Shown here: piece by piece, positions 32,322-35,370 of the stretch
Numbering within the stretch: the stretch's first letter is position 1
How the letters are laid out: every line of letters starts with the position of its first letter
From: DAOTXN01 sp034435435
GTDB lineage: Bacteria > Chloroflexota > Anaerolineae > S140-20
Reading direction: 5' to 3'
Assembly: GCA_034435435.1 (NCBI GenBank)
Contig: DAOTXN010000063.1
Span: 1-35,370 of the forward strand
DNA length: 35,370 nucleotides
Program-made: the position numbers and the translations under genes
The notes under the pieces: model-generated
Told to the model about the DNA's origin: nothing
The model's database searches: none
The model's input: the letters and a program-made list of their open reading frames with translations, nothing else

Positions 32322-33668
32322 TTAAAACTCGATGTTGCGGTGATAGACTTCGGCGTCTACAAACTGGGCCAGGTGCTTGCGGAAAAAGAGCTGGATGCTG
32401 CCCGTAGGCCCGTGGCGGTGTTTGGCAATGATGACGTCGGCGATGTTTTTCAGCTCGGTGTCGGGGTTGTATAGCTCGTCGCGGTAGATAAAGATAACCA
32501 CGTCCGCGTCCTGTTCGATCGATCCGCTTTCCCTCAAATCCGACAGAATGGGCCGCTTGTCGTGACGCTGCTCGACGGCGCGCGAGAGCTGGCTGGCGGC
32601 GATGAGCGGCACGTTTAGCTCGCGGGCCAGCCCTTTGAGCGAACGGCTGATGTAGCTGATCTCTTGCACGCGGTTTTCGGAGCGAAAGTCGCCGCTCATC
32701 AGTTGCAGATAATCCACCATAATCAGATCCAGCCCGTATTCGGCGTGGATGCGGCGAGCTTTGGTGCGCAGTTGCATAGCTGTAAGCCCCGGCGTGTCGT
32801 CTATAAAGACCAGCGTGTCCGAGAGCCGCCCGGCCGCCTCGACGAACTTGGGCCACTCGTCCTCTTTGAGGTCGCCCAGGCGCAGCCGCTGGCTATCAAT
32901 GCCGGTCTCGCTGCTCACCAGACGCTGGACCAGCTGCTCGTTGGACATCTCCAGGCTGAAAATGGCGACTTTTTGTTTGTATTTGCGCGCCGCCGCCAGG
33001 GCCATGGCCAATAGCATACTGGTCTTGCCCACGCCAGGCCGGGCCGCGACGATGAGCAGGTCGGAGCGTTGCATGCCGCCCAGCATGCGATCCAGGTCAA
33101 TAAAGCCGGTGGGCACGCCCAGCGGCTCGCCCCGGTGCTCGTACAGGTAGGCGATGCGGTCGTAATAGTCGGCCAGAACCTGCTTGATGGGCACCAAATC
33201 GCGTGCAATGCGCCGCTGCGAGATGCTAAACAGCGCCGACTCGGAGCGGTCTATGACTTCATCCACTGGCTGCTCTTCTTCGTAGGCAAAACTGGCGATC
33301 TGGCTGGCTACCGAGATGAGACGGCGACGGACGGCGGTGCGCTCGACGATGTGACCGTAGGCCTCGACGTGGATGGCGGTAGGCACGGCGTTGATGAGCG
33401 CCGAAATGTAGGCCGGCCCGCCGATCTCTTCCAGTTGGTTTCGATTCTCCAGTTCGTCGCACACGGTTACAAAGTCGGCCGGCATGCGCCGCTCGTGCAG
33501 CCCCAGGATGGCGTCGTAAACCCAGCCGTTTTTGACGATGTAAAAGTCGTCGGGCCGGAGAAAGGGCGAGACGCGAAAGATGGCCTCGGGGTCGATGAGC
33601 AACGACCCCAACACGGCCTCTTCGGCCTCGACGTTATGCGGCGCCATCTTTTCGGGAAGGGATGTCAT
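32322..33668 (-). CDS. dnaB: Replicative DNA helicase DnaB
   Basis: A 448-residue helicase of the RecA-like hexameric type. The N-terminal domain begins LPEKMAPHNVEAEEAVLGSL. The ATPase domain carries Walker A ARPGVGKTSM, the segment KVAIFSLEMSNEQLVQRL, Walker B LDLIMVDYLQLM, the sensor PLIAASQLSRAVEQR and the arginine finger region in SDLRESGSIEQDADVV, ending in KHRHGPTGSIQLFF. No intein is present. It heads a three-gene operon with the DnaD-like protein and the tandem loader, driven by an extended -10 promoter 40 bases upstream. Confidence 0.93.
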   Translation of the reverse strand: MTSLPEKMAPHNVEAEEAVLGSLLIDPEAIFRVSPFLRPDDFYIVKNGWVYDAILGLHERRMPADFVTVCDELENRNQLEEIGGPAYISALINAVPTAIHVEAYGHIVERTAVRRRLISVASQIASFAYEEEQPVDEVIDRSESALFSISQRRIARDLVPIKQVLADYYDRIAYLYEHRGEPLGVPTGFIDLDRMLGGMQRSDLLIVAARPGVGKTSMLLAMALAAARKYKQKVAIFSLEMSNEQLVQRLVSSETGIDSQRLRLGDLKEDEWPKFVEAAGRLSDTLVFIDDTPGLTAMQLRTKARRIHAEYGLDLIMVDYLQLMSGDFRSENRVQEISYISRSLKGLARELNVPLIAASQLSRAVEQRHDKRPILSDLRESGSIEQDADVVIFIYRDELYNPDTELKNIADVIIAKHRHGPTGSIQLFFRKHLAQFVDAEVYHRNIEF

Positions 33669-33706
33669 AGATACTTGCCTTTGCCTGGGTCTGGGTGTGT
33701 GGTTCC

Positions 33707-33715
33707 ATTATACCA
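33707..33715 (-). promoter_or_regulatory. Extended -10 promoter of the dnaB operon
   Basis: On the minus strand TGGTATAAT: a perfect TATAAT preceded by TG at the extended -10 position. No good -35 box is seen. The leader before the dnaB ATG is about 32 bases. Confidence 0.65.
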
Positions 33716-33818
33716 CAGTCGGCGACACGCTCACAGGCATTTCCAGCGCGGAAGGTTAAAACTGGAGGTGACGGTTGAGAAAGTTCGTACCACTCTTCTT
33801 CCCCAGGCCGCCGATCTG

Positions 33819-33827
33819 TGATAAGAT
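33819..33827 (+). promoter_or_regulatory. Extended -10 element before the structured element
   Basis: TGATAAGAT: TAAGAT (33822-33827) with TG at the extended position. Predicted initiation at about 33834 coincides with the first bases of the long outer stem. No clear -35 box. Confidence 0.35.
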
Positions 33828-33831
33828 AGCC

Positions 33832-33967
33832 GGGTGATAACTGTTCAGCCGCTCCCGCCGGATCTGGCGATCCGGCGGCTCTGAGGACAAAAACTGCTTC
33901 TGCCAAGCCACTGGAGGTCTGGATTGGGCAATCCAGGCTGAGCGGCTGAGCAGTTACCCGACTTTTA
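33832..33967 (+). ncRNA. Candidate structured RNA (three-way junction) or hairpin element
   Basis: An outer stem of 17 pairs joins TAACTGTTCAGCCGCTC (33838-33854) with GAGCGGCTGAGCAGTTA (33940-33956). The only non-Watson-Crick position is a G-U pair. GGGT/ACCC extends it past a 2-base bulge. Inside are a 9-bp hairpin CCGCCGGAT/ATCCGGCGG (33855-33878) and a 7-bp hairpin CTGGATT/AATCCAG (33919-33936). An extended -10 precedes it and CTTTT follows. There is no credible protein here. It matches no RNA family I recognise; a MITE-like DNA element is the main alternative. Confidence 0.4.
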
Positions 33968-34066
33968 GCAATGCCGCAAAACTAGCCGCCCGGTTATGGT
34001 TACAATCGTCCATCCGACCGATGCCGCTTTTCATCTTCTTTGCGTTCTCTGCGATAAAAATGGGCC

Positions 34067-34176
34067 GGGTGTGTTTCAGATGAGTTGAGCAATGAGGAGT
34101 GAGGCATGCCTACGCGCCTCACGGAGCCGCACGTGGGCGTGCTGGCTCCTCTTACCAACCGAAATGAAACACACCC
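34067..34176. repeat. Second multi-hairpin element upstream of the MFS pseudogene
   Basis: A perfect 12-bp outer stem GGGTGTGTTTCA (34067-34078) / TGAAACACACCC (34165-34176) encloses two hairpins: GTGAGGC/GCCTCAC (34099-34105 with 34116-34122), and GAGCCGCACG with CGTGC-T-GGCTC (34124-34148, one bulged base). The plan resembles the element at 33832 but the sequences differ. The stretch 33968-34066 between them holds no gene, only a short TTTGCGTTCTCTGCG run. Confidence 0.55.
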
Positions 34177-34216
34177 AAATGGGCCTTGCCTGAGCAGATA
34201 TGCAAGGCAGAGCCAA

Positions 34217-34965
34217 ATGGCAGACGGTGCAGAACAGCACAAGCATGCGGGTGGGATGAAAATTTTTGTCATTATCTGGTTCAGGCAGCTCGTCTCGACG
34301 CTGGGCTCGGGCCTGACCGGCTTTGGATTGAGTGTGTGGATATTCGACACCACTGGCTCAGCTACGCTCTTTGCTATCACCCTACTGATCTGGATGTTGC
34401 CGAACGTCGCGCTCTCGCCCGTGGCGGGCATGCTGGCCGACCGCTGAGACCGCCGCCGGTTGATGATACTCAGCGACACCGGCGCGGGACTCGGCTCGCT
34501 GTTTGTGGCCGTGATGCTCCTGACTGGCGAGTTGCAGGTGTGGCGTGTGTACGTGGCCGCTTTTGGTTCCTGCTGGCCATGCCGATTTCAAACGGATGCA
34601 GCCAGGCTATATGGCTGACCAAAGTCGCACCCGACGTACAGGGGCGGGTGTTTGCCACGCGCAGAATGATCGCGTTTTCGATCATTCCCGTGGCGTATGC
34701 CGTCGCCGGGCCGCTGGCCGAGCAAGTCTTTGAGCTGTGGATGGCCGAGGGCGGGGCGCTGGCCGCCGTGTTTGGGCCGCTGGTCGGGGTGGGGCCGGGC
34801 CACGGTATCGCGCTGATTTTCGTGGTCGCCGGGGCGCTTTATCTGTTAGGCCCGCTGGTCATTCTGCTTCACCCGCGCATCCGCCGGTTGGAGTTTGAGA
34901 TTGCAGATGCGATTCCGGATCGAGAGGAGCAATCTGCCCTAGTGTCGGAGAACCCTGTAATATAG
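34217..34965 (+). pseudogene. MFS transporter, broken (nonsense, frameshift, internal deletion)
   Basis: The N-terminal part reads as a macrolide-efflux-like MFS protein (MKIFVIIWFRQLVSTLGSGLTG... WMLPNVALSPVAGMLADR). It is then cut by TGA at 34445-34447, where a tryptophan is expected (DR-W-DRRR). The same frame continues sensibly (LMILSDTGAGLGSLFVAVMLL) to about 34560. From there a different frame carries the C-terminal part (FWFLLAMPISNGCSQAIW, APDVQGRVFATRRM, GIALIFVVAGALYLLG). The total coding length is about 250 codons against about 420 for the family, so some 170-200 codons from the middle are missing. The end, including the stop, comes from the MITE-like element. The start could be 34217 or 34256. 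Confidence 0.85.
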
Positions 34966-35030
34966 GGCCTTGTGCCCGTTTTGCGCCCATTTTGGACGCC
35001 CACAAGGGGCTAAATTACATCTCTCCGACA
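34943..35030. mobile_element. 88-bp MITE-like inverted-repeat element
   Basis: The ends are perfect inverted repeats TGTCGGAGA / TCTCCGACA. Symmetry continues inward with GTAAT/ATTAC, TAG/CTA and CCTTGTG/CACAAGG around a ~25-base centre. It has no coding capacity, as expected of a non-autonomous element. It supplies the last codons and the TAG stop of the MFS pseudogene. I see no convincing target-site duplication. Confidence 0.7.
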
Positions 35031-35144
35031 GGCTGCTAGGCGCGGACGGTGAAAAGAGCCCTGCGCTCCAACCGTCGAGTTGATGTGGAAGACGCTCCCA
35101 GCGACGTTGGGCGGCAAATTCACTGAAGGGTCTTTAAGATACCC

Positions 35145-35243
35145 ATGCGTCCTAATCTTCATGATTTACCAACAGAGATTACTTCTGAGCGCCTATTATT
35201 GCGGCGTTATCAACCTGATGACAGCGCAATGTATTATCACTGA
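35145..35243 (+). pseudogene. N-terminal remnant of a GNAT acetyltransferase
   Basis: Thirty-two codons reading MRPNLHDLPTEITSERLLL then RRYQPDDSAMYYH, then TGA. The 'ETERLLLRRYxPxD' pattern is the usual opening of RimJ-like GNAT acetyltransferases. No continuation is visible in the following 120 bases in any frame. The region 35031-35144 before it holds nothing I can identify. Confidence 0.55.
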
Positions 35244-35265
35244 AATTACGGTATAGTAGATTGCC

Positions 35266-35370
35266 TCAGGTATCTGGTGCACGTGCATTTGTTGCAGGAC
35301 TCGCATCGCAACCATAGCGGCGCAAGACCTCCTCACGTGAGCCGAGGTGAGGCGGCAGCTTGCGCAAAGG
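35266..35370 (-). CDS. Possible C-terminal end of a gene running off the window
   Basis: The minus strand is open from the right edge to TGA at 35266-35268, with 34 residues including LPPHLGSREEVLRRYG. The segment looks like ordinary protein, but the length is too short to exclude chance. No family is recognised. Confidence 0.25.
   Translation of the reverse strand, partial: PLRKLPPHLGSREEVLRRYGCDASPATNARAPDT

Noticed and set aside
33634..33906. A 90-residue minus-strand open frame overlapping the dnaB start and its promoter
   Set aside because: It overlaps the conserved start of dnaB and its promoter, has no family resemblance and covers the structured element.
34000..34479. A 159-residue minus-strand open frame over the second hairpin element and the MFS remnant
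   Set aside because: It is antisense to clear MFS sequence, has low-complexity content and shows no family features.

Overview
The window reads as one contig from a GC-rich bacterium, most likely a Chloroflexota member of the Anaerolineae/Caldilinea kind. This is an inference from gene content (very large GT-C-like membrane proteins with C-terminal beta modules, a CHAT protein, a DnaB-DnaD-loader primosome operon, an AGPS-like oxidase with GlpD) and from many short period-7 tandem repeats. No rRNA or tRNA gene is visible to settle the taxonomy.

Left part, plus strand (1-12160). The tail of an unknown gene and a small hypothetical gene end at a strong terminator. A consensus sigma-70 promoter with a FadR-type operator then drives fadR, an AGPS/YgcU-like FAD oxidase, a tail-anchored GlpD, an orphan DNA methyltransferase and a YgcE-like FGGY kinase. 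This looks like an acyl-CoA-sensing operon for glycerol-phosphate or ether-lipid type metabolism, with a methylase embedded in it. A second promoter drives a four-gene biotin-dependent, sodium-pumping (methylmalonyl-CoA type) decarboxylase: alpha, OadG-like, biotin carrier and OadB-like subunits.

Middle part, minus strand (12157-26226). A proline/threonine-rich lipoprotein, two tandem paralogous GT-C-like membrane proteins and a zincin metallopeptidase form one run. Both junctions downstream of the two large genes are ATGA overlaps lying inside heptamer repeats. Upstream of them lie an M20 peptidase, a CHAT (caspase-like) protein preceded by a two-TM coiled-coil protein, and a eukaryotic-type topoisomerase IB with all five catalytic residues.

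Right-centre (26304-29340) is a toxin-antitoxin island: hicAB, mazEF and hicBA within 3 kb around a TrmA/RlmD-family rRNA methyltransferase. A decayed copy of that methyltransferase's 3' end lies on the far side of mazEF. A SAM methyltransferase follows on the plus strand. Then comes the replication operon (minus strand): DnaB helicase, a DnaD-domain protein, and a helicase loader that fuses two complete DnaC/DnaI-type AAA+ domains.

The right end (33669-35370) is degenerate accessory DNA. It holds two multi-hairpin elements (one a candidate small RNA with its own extended -10), an MFS transporter pseudogene, an 88-bp MITE-like inverted-repeat element and a GNAT acetyltransferase remnant.

The most unusual window-wide feature is a set of repeats with a period of exactly seven bases, in several sequence families. 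They occur inside reading frames and supply the stop codons of four genes. The two tandem GT-C paralogs serve as an internal control showing that some of these arrays are in-frame insertions into coding sequence.
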